Below, piece by piece: positions 1-9,726 of a stretch of 64,000 nucleotides of DNA. The number at the start of each line of letters is the position of its first letter. The first letter of the stretch is position 1. The stretch is taken from the NCBI RefSeq assembly GCF_013116825.1, contig NZ_JABFNS010000014.1, forward strand, positions 27,074 through 91,073. The letters run 5' to 3'. The translations under genes and the position numbers were made by a program. Under the pieces are notes generated by a model. That model saw only the letters and a program-made list of their open reading frames with translations. It had not been told where the DNA came from and did no database searches. This stretch comes from Myxococcus xanthus (lineage in GTDB: Bacteria; Myxococcota; Myxococcia; Myxococcales; Myxococcaceae).

Positions 1-1759
1 CGCGCGCCTGCTCGTTGGAGGCCTTGGAAATCTGCTGCACCGTCTCGCTGATGCGGTGGATGGAGGCCGTCACCTGCTTGCTGCCGCGCGCCTGCTCCAC
101 GGTGGCCCGGGCAATGGCCTTCACCATCTGCGTGGACTTCTGGGTGCTGTCGTTGATCTTGCGCAGCGCCCCTTCCGCCTCCCGGCCCAGCTGCACGCCC
201 TCCTCCACGCTGCGCACGCCCTGGTTCATCACCACCACGGCGTTGCGGCTCTCCTCCTGGATGCTGCGGATGAGCTCGGCAATCTCCTTCGTGGACGCGC
301 CGGTGCGCTCGGCCAGGTCCTTGATTTCCTCCGCCACCACCGCGAAGCCCTTGCCGTGCTCACCCGCCTGCGCGGCGATGATGGCCGCGTTGAGCGCCAG
401 CAGGTTCGTCTGCTCCGCCACGTCGTCGATGACGTTGAGGATGTTGCCAATCTCGGAGATGCGCCGGCCCAGGCTCTCGATGACGTGGGCCGCGCTGCGG
501 CTGGTCTCCTTGATGCGGTCGATGCCAGTGAGCGTCTTGCGCAGCGACTCCACGCCCGTCTGCGCGTCGTCGAAGACCTGCTCGGACAGGCGGGCCGTCT
601 CCTTCGCGTTGGCCTCCACCTGACCGATGGCGGCGTCCATCTGGCTGATGGCCGAGGACGTCTCCTCCGTGGAGGCGGACAGCTCCTGGATGTTGGTGGC
701 CACCTCCTTGATGGAGAACGTCATCTCCTCGATGGCGCTGGTGGTCTCCTCCACGCTGGCGGCCATGGCCTGGACGTTCTCCGCCACCTCGTCGTTGGTG
801 GCGGCCATCTCCATGATGGAGGAGCTGCTCTCCTCGGCGCTCTGGTAGAGGACCTCCACGTTCTCCGCGATGCCGCGCAGCGAGGCCATCATCTCCACCA
901 TGGAGGAGGACGTCTCCTCCACGCGCGCCTGCACCGTGCCCGCGCCGGACGACACCGTGGTGCCGGTGCGGTGAATCTGCTCCACCACGCCCGCCACCAC
1001 GTCCGACACGCCGCGCACCCGGCCCAGCGTGTCACGCCAGCTCTGGGCGATGCGGTTGAGCGCCTCGGCGAGCTGGCCCAGCTCGTCCCGTGTCCCCACG
1101 TCCACGCGGCCGGTGAGGTCCGCCTCCGCCAACCGCCGCGCCATGCCCATCATCGCGTCCAGCGGCACCAGGATGAAGGCGCGGGAGATGAAGAAGGCCA
1201 CCAGCAGGAACAGCGTCAGGCCGATGCCGAACGCGAGCATCACGACGCGCTGGAGTTCGGTGAGGACCGCGTCCAGCCCGGAGTTGTCGAGCACCAGCAG
1301 CGCCTGCCCCACCACGCCGCCCGACAGCGTCACCGAGCGCGCCACGGAGCGGTCACCATTGGTGAAGCGGAAGCCATCCAGCGGCTGGCCCTGCCGGGCC
1401 TTCAGCTCCGCCAGGAACCACGCGGGCGGCTCGGCCGGGTGGGTGGCCAGCACCTGCCCCTCGCTGGAGAGGACGGCCAGCACCTTGAAGTCGTCGTCGC
1501 CCGCGCGCAGCCGCTCCAGGCTGTCGGGCAGGGCCGCGGCGGGCTGGGCCATGAGCATGCTGACGGCCTGGCTGGCGCGGGCCTCGCCCCGCTTCTGCAG
1601 GCGCTGCTCCAGGTGGGCTTCCACGCGCGAGGGTACGACGAAGAAGAGCGTCCCCAGGATGAGGGCGAGGACGAGCGCGAAGGAGCCCAGCAGCAGGCTG
1701 CGCAGGCCGGGTTTCTTGAACCGGAGAGCCAAGACGAGGCACTGTAGGGAGGGAAACAC
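1..1759 (-). CDS. Methyl-accepting chemotaxis protein (3' end outside window)
   Basis: Transmembrane chemoreceptor that would signal to a CheA kinase. The reading frame stays open from a GTG at 1759 to the window edge (about 586 residues), so the C-terminus is missing. Seen in order: a basic N-terminus and TM1 (about 21-40), a periplasmic sensor of roughly 130 residues with no recognised subtype, TM2 (about 168-191), a HAMP linker, and the coiled-coil signalling domain. The hairpin tip reads [16 protein letters not shown], followed by [15 protein letters not shown], the MCP hallmark. The usual E/R in AAIEAARAGE is replaced by I/Q. A TTG at 1732 is an alternative start; neither start has a clear ribosome binding site. 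No che genes are visible, so this looks like an orphan receptor or one whose partners lie to the left. Confidence 0.9.
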   Translation of the reverse strand, partial: MFPSLQCLVLALRFKKPGLRSLLLGSFALVLALILGTLFFVVPSRVEAHLEQRLQKRGEARASQAVSMLMAQPAAALPDSLERLRAGDDDFKVLAVLSSEGQVLATHPAEPPAWFLAELKARQGQPLDGFRFTNGDRSVARSVTLSGGVVGQALLVLDNSGLDAVLTELQRVVMLAFGIGLTLFLLVAFFISRAFILVPLDAMMGMARRLAEADLTGRVDVGTRDELGQLAEALNRIAQSWRDTLGRVRGVSDVVAGVVEQIHRTGTTVSSGAGTVQARVEETSSSMVEMMASLRGIAENVEVLYQSAEESSSSIMEMAATNDEVAENVQAMAASVEETTSAIEEMTFSIKEVATNIQELSASTEETSSAISQMDAAIGQVEANAKETARLSEQVFDDAQTGVESLRKTLTGIDRIKETSRSAAHVIESLGRRISEIGNILNVIDDVAEQTNLLALNAAIIAAQAGEHGKGFAVVAEEIKDLAERTGASTKEIAELIRSIQEESRNAVVVMNQGVRSVEEGVQLGREAEGALRKINDSTQKSTQMVKAIARATVEQARGSKQVTASIHRISETVQQISKASNEQAR

Positions 1760-1843
1760 CGGCAGGGCAAGAACAGGGCGCCGACGCGGCCTGTCCCCCG
1801 GGGGCGCTGACTTCCCGCCTGGCGGATGCGTAAGGTCATCCCG

Positions 1844-2869
1844 ATGTCCTCCACCCTGCTCCTGACGGACCCGCTCTTCTTCCAGCACGACCCCGGGCAG
1901 GGCCACCCCGAGTCGCCCTCCCGGCTGCGCCGCATCCTCGGGGTGCTGGCCAGCACGCCGGTGAAGGGCACGGTGATGACCGCCCCGCGCTCCGCCACGG
2001 AGGCGGAGCTGGCCTCGGTCCACACGCCGGAGCTGCTGGCGTACCTCCAGCGCATCAACGGACACCGCGCGCAAATCGACCCGGACACCCAGGTGTCCCC
2101 CGACAGCGTGGACGCGGCGCGGCTGGCCGCGGGCGCCTCCGTGCAAGCGGTGGAGGCGGTGATGAAGGGCGAGGCCCGCAACGGCTTCGCGCTGGTGCGT
2201 CCGCCCGGGCACCACGCCGAGCCCGACAAGGCCATGGGCTTCTGCCTGTACAACAACGCGGCCATCGCCGCGGAGGCGGGCCGGAAGCTGGGCGCCGAGC
2301 GCGTGCTGGTGCTCGACTGGGACGTGCACCACGGCAACGGCACGCAAGCGGCGTTCTGGTCACGCCGGGACGTCATGTACCAGTCGGTGCACCAGTTCCC
2401 CTACTTCCCGGGCACCGGCGCCGCGCCGGAGGTGGGCGTTGGCGCGGGCGAGGGCTACACCGTCAACGTGGGCCTGCCGGGCGGCAACTCGGACGCGGAC
2501 TACGGGATGATTTTCGAGGAGCTGCTGCTGCCCGTGGCGGAGGCGTACCGGCCCCAGCTCATCCTCGTCTCCGCGGGCTTCGACGCGCACCAGCACGACC
2601 CGATTGGCGGCATGGACGTCAGCGAGCGCGGCTTCGCGGCCATGTGCTCGGCGATGAAGTCCCTGGCAGACAGCGTGTGCCAGGGCCGGCTGGTGCTGCT
2701 GCTGGAGGGCGGCTATTCGCTGGAGGGCCTGTCCCAATCCGTGCATGCCTGCGTGGAGGTGCTCGCCGGGCGCAAGGACAGCTTCCCCGCGGGTGACACG
2801 CACTCGGACGCGAAGGACGCGCTGCGGGCGAGCCGCGAGGCGCTGCGGCCGTACTGGCCTCGCGTGTAG
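1844..2869 (+). CDS. Histone deacetylase family (AcuC/HDAC-like) amidohydrolase
   Basis: Zinc-dependent deacetylase of the arginase/HDAC fold, 341 residues from the ATG at 1844; an in-frame ATG at 1826 would add six residues. The sequence shows [16 protein letters not shown] (catalytic His pair), [11 protein letters not shown] (zinc ligands) and [11 protein letters not shown] (third zinc ligand), then [11 protein letters not shown] near the C-terminus. Bacterial members act on acetylated polyamines, acetoin-pathway proteins or other acetyl substrates; the substrate cannot be told from sequence. It is followed at 50 bp by an SDR gene and then pyrF on the same strand, and is divergent from the chemoreceptor. 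Cytoplasmic: no signal peptide. Confidence 0.92.
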   Translation: MSSTLLLTDPLFFQHDPGQGHPESPSRLRRILGVLASTPVKGTVMTAPRSATEAELASVHTPELLAYLQRINGHRAQIDPDTQVSPDSVDAARLAAGASVQAVEAVMKGEARNGFALVRPPGHHAEPDKAMGFCLYNNAAIAAEAGRKLGAERVLVLDWDVHHGNGTQAAFWSRRDVMYQSVHQFPYFPGTGAAPEVGVGAGEGYTVNVGLPGGNSDADYGMIFEELLLPVAEAYRPQLILVSAGFDAHQHDPIGGMDVSERGFAAMCSAMKSLADSVCQGRLVLLLEGGYSLEGLSQSVHACVEVLAGRKDSFPAGDTHSDAKDALRASREALRPYWPRV

Positions 2870-2919
2870 ACGTTGGCTGGATGGCGTGCCAGAAGCCCGG
2901 CAACACACGGGAGGACTGC

Positions 2920-3681
2920 ATGGTGGAGATGAACTACCGGACGGCGTTGGTGACGGGTGCCTCCAGCGGCCTGGGACGCGGGCTGGCGCTGTGGCTCGCC
3001 AGGCGGGGCGCCCGCGTGTTCGCCGCTGGACGCCGCCTGCCGCAGCTCCAGGCCCTGCGGGATGAGGCCCAGGCGGCCGGCTTCACCGTGGAGCCCGTGG
3101 AGCTGGACGTCACGAAGGCGGACGCCACCCTGGAGCGCATCCGCGCGCTGGACGCGGAGGCGGGCGGGCTGGACCTGGTGGTGGCCAACGCGGGCGTTGG
3201 CGGCACGACGAACGCGAAGCGCCTCCCGTGGGAGCGCGTGCGCGGCATCATCGACACCAACGTCACCGGCGCCGCCGCCACGCTGAGCGCCGTGCTGCCC
3301 CAGATGGTGGAGCGCAAGCGCGGGCACCTGGTGGGCGTCTCCAGCCTCGCGGGCTTCCGCGGGCTGGCCGGCCACGCGGCCTACTCCGCGTCCAAGGCCT
3401 TCCTGTCCACCTTCATGGAGAGCCTGCGCGTGGACCTGCGCGGCACCGGCGTGCGCGTCACCTGCATCTATCCCGGCTTCGTGAAGAGCGAGCTGACCGC
3501 CACCAACAACTTCCCCATGCCCTTCCTCATGGAGACGCATGACGCGGTGGAGCTGATGGGCCGGGGCATCGTCCGGGGCGACGCGGAGGTGTCCTTCCCC
3601 TGGCAGCTCGCGGTGCCCACGCGCATGGCGAAGGTCCTGCCCAATCCGCTCTTCGACGCGGCCGCGCGGCGGCTGCGCTGA
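2920..3681 (+). CDS. Short-chain dehydrogenase/reductase (SDR)
   Basis: NAD(P)-dependent oxidoreductase of the classical SDR type, 253 residues. Visible: the nucleotide-binding motif TGASSGLGRG, the NAG motif in VVANAGVGG, catalytic Ser in GVSSLAG and the YSASK active site, then the PG motif in IYPGFVKSEL. The ATG at 2920 is chosen because GGAGG lies just upstream; an in-frame ATG at 2881 has no such site. The C-terminal tail mentions no membrane anchor. It sits between the HDAC-like gene and pyrF with short gaps, so probably co-transcribed. It resembles DltE/YdfG-like SDRs; the substrate is unknown. Myxococcus has a signalling SDR (CsgA), but there is nothing here that identifies this protein as CsgA. 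Confidence 0.92.
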   Translation: MVEMNYRTALVTGASSGLGRGLALWLARRGARVFAAGRRLPQLQALRDEAQAAGFTVEPVELDVTKADATLERIRALDAEAGGLDLVVANAGVGGTTNAKRLPWERVRGIIDTNVTGAAATLSAVLPQMVERKRGHLVGVSSLAGFRGLAGHAAYSASKAFLSTFMESLRVDLRGTGVRVTCIYPGFVKSELTATNNFPMPFLMETHDAVELMGRGIVRGDAEVSFPWQLAVPTRMAKVLPNPLFDAAARRLR

Positions 3682-3713
3682 CCGTCCCTCTTCCCCTTTC
3701 CCGGAGACGCCCT

Positions 3714-4580
3714 GTGACGACGCCACAGCCCTTCGCCCACCGTTTCAGCCAGCTGGCCGAGCAGCGCTCGCCGTTCTGCCTTGGCATCGACCCATCGAGA
3801 GACCTGCTGACGCGCTGGGGCCTGCCCGACAACGCGCGGGGCCTGCGCGACTTCTGCGAGCGCGTGGCCGACGCGGCGGGGAGCTCCGTCGCGGTGGTGA
3901 AGCCCCAGAGCGCCTTCTTCGAGCGTCACGGCCCCGAGGGCCTCCAGGTCCTCCAGGAGCTGATGCGGCGCTTCAAGTCCGTGGGCACCCTCACGCTGCT
4001 GGACGTGAAGCGCGGGGACATCGGCTCCACGATGGAGGCCTACGCGGAGACAGTCTTCGGCGAGGGCAGCGCCTACGAAGCGGACGCGGCCACCTTCACC
4101 GCCTACCTGGGCCTGGGCGCGCTGCTGAAGACGCTGGAGCGGGCGCGCGCATCCGGCGCCGCCGCCTTCCTGGTGGTGCGCTCCTCCAACCCGGAGGGCA
4201 CGTCACTCCAGATGTCGCGCGGCGACGACGGCCGCACCGTCGCGGAGACCCTGGCGGACGGCCTGCGCGCCTTCAACGAGAAGCCGGGTCAGGACACGGC
4301 GCCGGTGGCGGGCGCCGTCATGGGCGCCACCCTCCCCGACTCGGACCGAGGCGCCATCGAGCGGCTCGGCGGCGCGCTGCTGCTCACGCCCGGCATCGGC
4401 GCGCAGGGCGCGGGCTTCGACGACTTGAAGCGGCTGTTCGCCGGGCGCGAGGCGCAGGTCATCCCCACCGCCACGCGCTCGGTGCTGGAGGCGGGGCCGG
4501 ACACCGCCGCCCTGCGCAACGCGCTGGAGCGGCACCTGGCGCCGGCGCGCGCCTTCCGCGCTACTGCGCGCCCATCATGA
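3714..4580 (+). CDS. pyrF: Orotidine 5'-phosphate decarboxylase
   Basis: Catalyses the last step of UMP synthesis, OMP to UMP plus CO2. The 288-residue length and early motif FCLGIDPSRDLL fit the type 2 (longer) PyrF subfamily. The catalytic cluster is LLDVKRGDIGSTMEAYAE (Asp-Lys-Asp). VVRSSNPEG and LLLTPGIGAQG (phosphate-binding end of the barrel) follow. The start is GTG at 3714; the preceding 12 bases contain CGGAGACGCC, a modest ribosome binding site. The stop codon overlaps the convergent PBP gene by 20 bp, so the two 3' ends interlock and there is no room for an intergenic terminator. Confidence 0.96.
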   Translation: MTTPQPFAHRFSQLAEQRSPFCLGIDPSRDLLTRWGLPDNARGLRDFCERVADAAGSSVAVVKPQSAFFERHGPEGLQVLQELMRRFKSVGTLTLLDVKRGDIGSTMEAYAETVFGEGSAYEADAATFTAYLGLGALLKTLERARASGAAAFLVVRSSNPEGTSLQMSRGDDGRTVAETLADGLRAFNEKPGQDTAPVAGAVMGATLPDSDRGAIERLGGALLLTPGIGAQGAGFDDLKRLFAGREAQVIPTATRSVLEAGPDTAALRNALERHLAPARAFRATARPS

Positions 4581-7134
4581 ACTGATCGACATCGACCGTG
4601 TTCTTGTCGGGCACCGCGTCCTTCGGCTCGGTGCCCTTCTTGAAGAACATCAGCTCCGAATCCCTGGAGCCCTCGGGGGCAATCTTCCCCGTCTTCTTGT
4701 CGATGTGGAGCCGCACCAGGTCCATGGACTGCCACGGGTAGAACTCGGACTGCGGCCGGCCCTCCAGCGCGCTCTTCATGTAGTTGAGCCAGATGGGGAG
4801 CGCGGCGCGGCCGCCCGTCTCGTAGCGGCCCAGCGGATGCGGGTTCAGGTCGTAGCCCACCCACGCCACCGTCACCAGGTCGCGGGTGTAGCCAGCGAAC
4901 CACGCGTCGAAGGAGTCGTTGGTGGTGCCCGTCTTTCCCGCCGCCGGCTTGCCCAGGCGCTGCGCCGGGCCGGCGGTGCCCTGGAGCACCACGCCGCGCA
5001 GCAGGTGCGTGAGGATGAAGCCGGCCTCCGGGCTCATCACCTGCTCGCCCGGCTCGAAGAGGCGCGCGTAGCCGGCGGCCACGCGGTCCTGCAGGGGCGC
5101 CCACGCGTCGTCGAAGGCCGTGTGGTCCTCCAACGTGCGGCCCCACCGGTCCTCAATCTTGCGGATGAAGTACGTGGGCTTCTTGCGGCCATAGCGGTTG
5201 AAGGTGGCATAGGCGTTGGCCAGGTCCACCGGGTACACGCACGAGGAGCCCAGCGCCGCGGAGAAGTCCATGTTCATGGGCGTGGTGATGCCGAGCAGCT
5301 GGTTCCACGCGGCCATGTTCTTCACGCCCACCGCGCCGAACGTCTTCACCGCGGGCACGTTCAGCGACTTGACCAGCGCCGTGCGCAGCAGCACCTCGCC
5401 TTCGAACTTGTCGCTGTAGTTGGCCGGCTTCCACGACACCTTGGTGTCCGGGTCGTGCTCCACGATCGGCGAGTCCACCAGCACGGTGGCCTGCGTCCAG
5501 TTCAGCTGCTCCAGCGCCGCCGAGTACACGAAGGGCTTGAAGGAGCTGCCCGGCTGACGGCACGCCTGGAAGGCGCGGTTGAACTCGTTGTCGTCGAAGT
5601 CGTAGCCGCCCACCATCGCGGTGAGGTACTGGCGGTGCGGGTCGATGGAGACGAGCGCGCTCTGCGCCTCGGGCGTCTGCTCCAGGCGGAAGAGCTTCAC
5701 GCCCTCGCTGGGGATTTCGTCCGCGAGGTGCTTGTCCCACTGCTCCCTGTCGTCCGTCAGGTCCTTCTTCGTGACGTGGCGCACCACGATGACGTCGCCC
5801 TCGGAGATGGCCTTCTTCACCGAGGTAATCATCATCGCCGGGTAGTAGCCCTCCGGGTTCACCTTGCGCGCCCAGCGCATGCCCAGGAGCGGCAGCCGGC
5901 CGGTGTGACCGCCCACCTGCACGTCCGCGCCCTTGCCGTCCCCGTCAATGGACGTGACGACGGCGACGTAGAGCCGGTTCTCCACCAGCTCCTTCGCGCC
6001 CATGAGCTTCTTCGAGCGGTCGATGAAGGAGCGGATGGCCTCCTTCGACGCGAGTTGCTCCACCGGGCCGCGCCAGCCCTGGCGCTTGTCCACCGACAGC
6101 AGGCCGTGGAGCACCGCGTCCTGCGCGGCGCGCTGGCGCTCGCTGTCCATGGTGGTGAAGACCTTGAGGCCGGCCTTGAGCAGCACGGGGTTGCCGTACC
6201 GGTCCACCACGTCCTTGCGCACCTGCTCGACGAAGTACGGCGCGAACTCGTGGAACACGTCCTCCACCGGGTACACCTTCACCTCTTCGGCGTTGGCGGC
6301 GTCGTGCTCCTCCTGCGAAATCATGCCCTCCACCAACATGCGGCGCAGCACGTAGGAGCGGCGCTTGCGGGCCGCCTCCGGGCGCAGGAAGGGCGAGTAC
6401 CGGCTGGGCGCCTGCGGGAGGCCCGCGATGAGCGTCATCTCACCCAGCGTCAGGTCGCGCACGTCCTTGCGGTAGTAGTTCTCCGCCGCGCTCTGCACGC
6501 CGTAGCTGTGGTGCCCGAGGAAGACGTTGTTGAGGTAGAGGTAGAGAATCTCCTCCTTCGTCAGCGACTCCTCCAGGCGCCGGGCGAGGATGGCCTCGCG
6601 AATCTTGCGGGTGATGGTCTTCGCGGTGGCGGACTTGTAGCCCTCCGCGGAGATGAGCACCGCCTTCGCGGTCTGCTGCGTCAGCGTGGAGCCGCCCTGG
6701 ATGCCGCCCGAGCGCAGCCCCAGCTTGGAGCTCACCGTCTTGAAGCCGGCGCGCGCGGTGCCCAGCACGTCCACGCCGAAGTGGTCGAAGAAGCTGGAGT
6801 CCTCCGACGCGATGAAGGCCTGCACCAGGCGCTTCGGAATCCGCTCGTAGGGCACCACCTTGCGGCGCTCTTCGTAGAACTCGCCGGCCAGCACCGCGTC
6901 ATCCGTGTAGACCTCGGTGACGATGGGCGGCCAGTACTCGTCCACCTTGGGGATGGCGGGCAACCCATCCGCGTACACGTAGTACACGGCCGTCACGGCA
7001 ATCACGGCGGCCGTGGCCCCGGTCAGCGAAAGCCATCCCGCGGTCTTCAGGAGGAACTTCCACCAGCGCTTGGAGGGGACGCCGTCGAGCACCAGCTTCG
7101 AGCGGCTGCGGTCAGCGGATTTAGGGTCGGACAT
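4561..7134 (-). CDS. Class A penicillin-binding protein (PBP1A type)
   Basis: Bifunctional peptidoglycan synthase of 857 residues. A short cytoplasmic tail and one TM segment (about 31-53) precede the GT51 glycosyltransferase domain, recognisable by EDSSFFDHFGVD, GGSTLTQQ, RKIREA and LYLNNVFLG. The transpeptidase domain has the acylation motif SSFK in CRQPGSSFKPF, the SLN of VKSLNVPA, and KTGTTNDSFDAWF. Between them is an OB-like insert (about 370-470), usual for PBP1A. All catalytic motifs are intact. The gene starts 27 bp after the pseudouridine synthase stop and is probably co-transcribed with it. Its last 20 bp overlap pyrF on the other strand. Confidence 0.97.
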   Translation of the reverse strand: MSDPKSADRSRSKLVLDGVPSKRWWKFLLKTAGWLSLTGATAAVIAVTAVYYVYADGLPAIPKVDEYWPPIVTEVYTDDAVLAGEFYEERRKVVPYERIPKRLVQAFIASEDSSFFDHFGVDVLGTARAGFKTVSSKLGLRSGGIQGGSTLTQQTAKAVLISAEGYKSATAKTITRKIREAILARRLEESLTKEEILYLYLNNVFLGHHSYGVQSAAENYYRKDVRDLTLGEMTLIAGLPQAPSRYSPFLRPEAARKRRSYVLRRMLVEGMISQEEHDAANAEEVKVYPVEDVFHEFAPYFVEQVRKDVVDRYGNPVLLKAGLKVFTTMDSERQRAAQDAVLHGLLSVDKRQGWRGPVEQLASKEAIRSFIDRSKKLMGAKELVENRLYVAVVTSIDGDGKGADVQVGGHTGRLPLLGMRWARKVNPEGYYPAMMITSVKKAISEGDVIVVRHVTKKDLTDDREQWDKHLADEIPSEGVKLFRLEQTPEAQSALVSIDPHRQYLTAMVGGYDFDDNEFNRAFQACRQPGSSFKPFVYSAALEQLNWTQATVLVDSPIVEHDPDTKVSWKPANYSDKFEGEVLLRTALVKSLNVPAVKTFGAVGVKNMAAWNQLLGITTPMNMDFSAALGSSCVYPVDLANAYATFNRYGRKKPTYFIRKIEDRWGRTLEDHTAFDDAWAPLQDRVAAGYARLFEPGEQVMSPEAGFILTHLLRGVVLQGTAGPAQRLGKPAAGKTGTTNDSFDAWFAGYTRDLVTVAWVGYDLNPHPLGRYETGGRAALPIWLNYMKSALEGRPQSEFYPWQSMDLVRLHIDKKTGKIAPEGSRDSELMFFKKGTEPKDAVPDKNTVDVDQFMMGAQ

Positions 7135-7161
7135 ACGCGTTTCTTTTGTGCCTCGCGGGCG

Positions 7162-8118
7162 TCAGGGCACCAATGCGGCCCGCTTGAGCACATCTCGGAG
7201 CTCGACGGCGAGGGGAGCCTCGACAGCCACCTTCGCGCCGCCTTCGGGATGCGGGAATTCGATGCGCTCGGCGTGCAGGAACAACCTTTTGAGCCCCCAG
7301 CGCGCCCGCACGTCGCGGTTGAAGGCGAAGTCACCGTACTTCTTGTCCCCAGCCACCGGATGTCCGATGGCCGCCAGATGCCTTCTTATCTGATGCGTGC
7401 GCCCGGTCTCGATGGAGCAGGACAGGAGCGCCGCCTCGCTCGACTGCTTCACGACCTTCCACCGGGTGACGGCCGCCTGCATGTTCACCCCTCGACGGGC
7501 CTTGGACTCGGCCGTCTGTTGGTGCTCGGACAGGGGCAGGTCGATGACCCCGGAGTCCCGGGGCATCTTCCCCTTCACCAGGGTGAGGTAACGCTTGCGG
7601 GACAGGCCGTGGGTGAAGACCTCGGTGAAATGCACCATGGCCGGGCGCCGCTTGGCCACCAGGATGACGCCGGAGGTCTCCCGGTCCAGCCGGTGTGCGG
7701 GCGAGGCCGCGAAGTCGTTGCGGACGGCCTTGGGCCCCAGGTAGGCGCGCACGTAGTCCACCAGCGTTCCGCCGGTGATGCCGCTGCCGGTATGGACGGC
7801 CATTCCGCTGGGCTTGTCCACGGCCATGAGCCAGTCGTCCTCTCGAAGGATGACCAACCGGCTGGGGTCCACCGGTGGCGGAGGCGGGTCCACTTTCGGA
7901 CGTTCCGCGCCCACGAGCTGCTGCTCGTCGCCGCGGATGGTGAGCACGTCTCCTTCTGACAGCAACTGCTCGGGTTGCGCACGCTTCCCGTTCACCCGCA
8001 CCTTCTTGGTGCGAATCATCTTGAAGAGGTGGCTCACCGGAACATTGGGGAGCCGTTTGCGCAGGTGCTTGTCCAGCCGCATCCCGGCGGTGTCGGCTTC
8101 GATTCGATACTCGATCAT
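7162..8118 (-). CDS. RluA-family 23S rRNA/tRNA pseudouridine synthase
   Basis: Isomerises uridine to pseudouridine in structured RNA, 318 residues. An N-terminal S4 RNA-binding domain (about 12-65, with MIRTKKVRVNGKRA) is followed by the catalytic domain with HRLDRETSGVILVAK, where the Asp is the nucleophile. GRTHQIRRHL closes the active site. The long S4 plus catalytic layout is closest to RluC/RluD. Which rRNA position it modifies is not decidable from sequence alone. It is the first gene of a two-gene unit with the PBP and is divergent from the pentapeptide-repeat gene, with 44 bp between starts. Confidence 0.94.
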   Translation of the reverse strand: MIEYRIEADTAGMRLDKHLRKRLPNVPVSHLFKMIRTKKVRVNGKRAQPEQLLSEGDVLTIRGDEQQLVGAERPKVDPPPPPVDPSRLVILREDDWLMAVDKPSGMAVHTGSGITGGTLVDYVRAYLGPKAVRNDFAASPAHRLDRETSGVILVAKRRPAMVHFTEVFTHGLSRKRYLTLVKGKMPRDSGVIDLPLSEHQQTAESKARRGVNMQAAVTRWKVVKQSSEAALLSCSIETGRTHQIRRHLAAIGHPVAGDKKYGDFAFNRDVRARWGLKRLFLHAERIEFPHPEGGAKVAVEAPLAVELRDVLKRAALVP

Positions 8119-8162
8119 TTGTGCTGGCGCATGGACCAGACCATACGAATAATCCCGGGTCC

Positions 8163-9629
8163 ATGGCGAAAGCCCAGAGTATCGAGAAGCTTCTTCAGAG
8201 TGGCTCGGCGGAATGGAACCGGATGCGGAAGTCCGGCCAGGTCGCCACCGACCATACCGGCGCCACCTTCACTCAACTGTTCTCCGCCAACACGGACCTG
8301 TCCGGGCTGGGCCTCATCGGCTCGGAATGGGACCGGTGCGACCTGTCCAAGGTCAACTTCCGGGACGCGGACCTTTCCAATGCCTACTTCCACGGCGGCC
8401 GGCTCCAGGACTGCGACTTCCGGGGTGCGAACCTCGAAGGCGCGACGTTCGAAAAGCTGAAGCTGCTGCGGTGCGACTTCACGGGCGCCAAGGGGCTCGA
8501 CGACATCGAGATGGACGACGTGGACATGGACCGCGTCGTCGGTCTGGACGGCGAGGAGGCCCCGCCGCCTCCGCCGCCCCCCGCCCAGGGCATCACCGCC
8601 TTCACCCGTGAGCAACGGGAGAAGGCGCTGGGCGTACAGGCCGCCGCGGCGCTCCAGGGCGAGCCCGTTGGCGACGAGCTGCCCCCCTTCCGGCCCCAGG
8701 ACCCTCCTGGCTCGCTCTTCTTCAGGGCGCTGAAGCGGATGGGCGTGCCCCCGCTGTGGGTGCTGGACGTGCCGGGCCTGCGCCCGCTCCTGCCGCAGCG
8801 GCTGCCCCCGGGCAGCTCGCTGGAGACGCTCTACCGCGAGGCGGTGAAGACGCGGCTGGAGAACAAGAAGCCCGCGGCGGACCCGGCGGTGGTGGACCGC
8901 GCGCAGAAGGCGCTCCGCATGGGCGCCAAGGACGCCCCGGTGGCGGCCATGTACCTGCGCGAGGTGGGCGTGCTGCCCCTGTTCCGCTTCTCCGCGGCGC
9001 AGGTGCTGAAGGGCGCGCTGCGGGAAGAGGTGGAGGTGGATGACCTGACGGGCTCCATCGACCCGCGCACCACGGGCGCGCTCCTGGAGCTGCGCTTGAC
9101 GCACGAAGTCGTGGAGCACCTGCAGGAGGCGCGGCGCCGGCTGGCGGCCACGCAGCTCTACACGTCGCTGCTGGAGGCGGGCTTCAACCCGGAGAACAAC
9201 TGGGACGAGGCGCTGGATTCGAGCGACGCGTCGATGGAGCTGGCGCAGCTGGCCACGGGTGAGGACCGCAATGCCCTGCTGGAGGGCTTCCAGGTCTTCG
9301 CGGCGCTGCCGGACGAGGCCCGGCTGCGGCGGCTGGCCTACCTGGCCGAGTCCGTCACCAACCTGGAGCTGGTGAGCCGGCTGCCGGAGGGCATGGAGCC
9401 GTCGTGGCTCACGGGCCCCGAGACGCGCGAGTGCCACGAGCGGGAGATGACGTACGTCCAGTCGCTGAAGGCGGAGGAGATTCCCGCCAAGGTGGCGGCG
9501 CTGGCGAAGGAAGAGCTGGGCGTGCCCGAGGGTGAAGTCCCCGAGGAGAGCGACGGCGACCTCTTCGTCCACCTGCGCTGTGACGTGTGTGGCAAGGAGA
9601 AGCTCATCGTCCAGTCACCGGAGGAGTAA
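8163..9629 (+). CDS. Pentapeptide-repeat protein with large unknown C-terminal domain
   Basis: Function unknown; 488 residues. Residues about 30-110 form pentapeptide repeats (for example ADLSN, ANLEG, CDFRG, CDFTG), which fold as a quadrilateral beta-helix. A run of eight prolines (about 138-145) separates this from a roughly 330-residue alpha-helical region that I do not recognise. The C-terminus carries a CDVCGKEK CxxC pair, only half of a zinc ribbon. The ATG at 8163 is preferred to one at 8121, whose upstream residues are not repeat-like. No signal peptide or TM segment, so cytoplasmic. The gene stands alone: divergent from rluA-like and convergent with the MOSC gene across a strong hairpin. 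Possibly a myxobacteria-restricted protein (inference). Confidence 0.85.
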   Translation: MAKAQSIEKLLQSGSAEWNRMRKSGQVATDHTGATFTQLFSANTDLSGLGLIGSEWDRCDLSKVNFRDADLSNAYFHGGRLQDCDFRGANLEGATFEKLKLLRCDFTGAKGLDDIEMDDVDMDRVVGLDGEEAPPPPPPPAQGITAFTREQREKALGVQAAAALQGEPVGDELPPFRPQDPPGSLFFRALKRMGVPPLWVLDVPGLRPLLPQRLPPGSSLETLYREAVKTRLENKKPAADPAVVDRAQKALRMGAKDAPVAAMYLREVGVLPLFRFSAAQVLKGALREEVEVDDLTGSIDPRTTGALLELRLTHEVVEHLQEARRRLAATQLYTSLLEAGFNPENNWDEALDSSDASMELAQLATGEDRNALLEGFQVFAALPDEARLRRLAYLAESVTNLELVSRLPEGMEPSWLTGPETRECHEREMTYVQSLKAEEIPAKVAALAKEELGVPEGEVPEESDGDLFVHLRCDVCGKEKLIVQSPEE

Positions 9630-9650
9630 CCGTCCGGTGCAAGTCGAAGC

Positions 9651-9700
9651 CCGCGGGGCCGCGGGGTCCGGGACACGTTCCGGACCTGGCGGCCCCGTGG
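9651..9700. terminator. Strong bidirectional hairpin between convergent genes
   Basis: A 50-nt hairpin: GGGGCCGC (9655-9662) pairs with GCGGCCCC (9689-9696), and after a 2-nt internal loop GGTCCGG (9665-9671) pairs with CCGGACC (9680-9686) around an 8-nt loop. It lies between the stop codons of the pentapeptide-repeat and MOSC genes and can serve both strands. A short T-rich stretch (TGTTTCT) follows on the + side. Confidence 0.75.
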
Positions 9701-9726
9701 TGTTTCTGAAGCACGGGTTCGCGGTG

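Noticed and set aside
93..1000. Repeated GAG/GGAGG-type motifs inside the chemoreceptor gene as DNA repeats
   Set aside because: They reflect the heptad coiled-coil coding pattern of the MCP signalling domain, not a DNA element.
2920..3681. Identification of the SDR as the developmental signal protein CsgA
   Set aside because: It has only general SDR motifs; nothing in its sequence or neighbours points to CsgA specifically.
4705..7959. 1084-codon open frame on +, antisense to the PBP and pseudouridine synthase genes
   Set aside because: Composition is His/Arg/Leu-rich nonsense, no domain is recognisable, and the opposite strand holds two genes with every catalytic motif. Long antisense frames are expected at this GC content.
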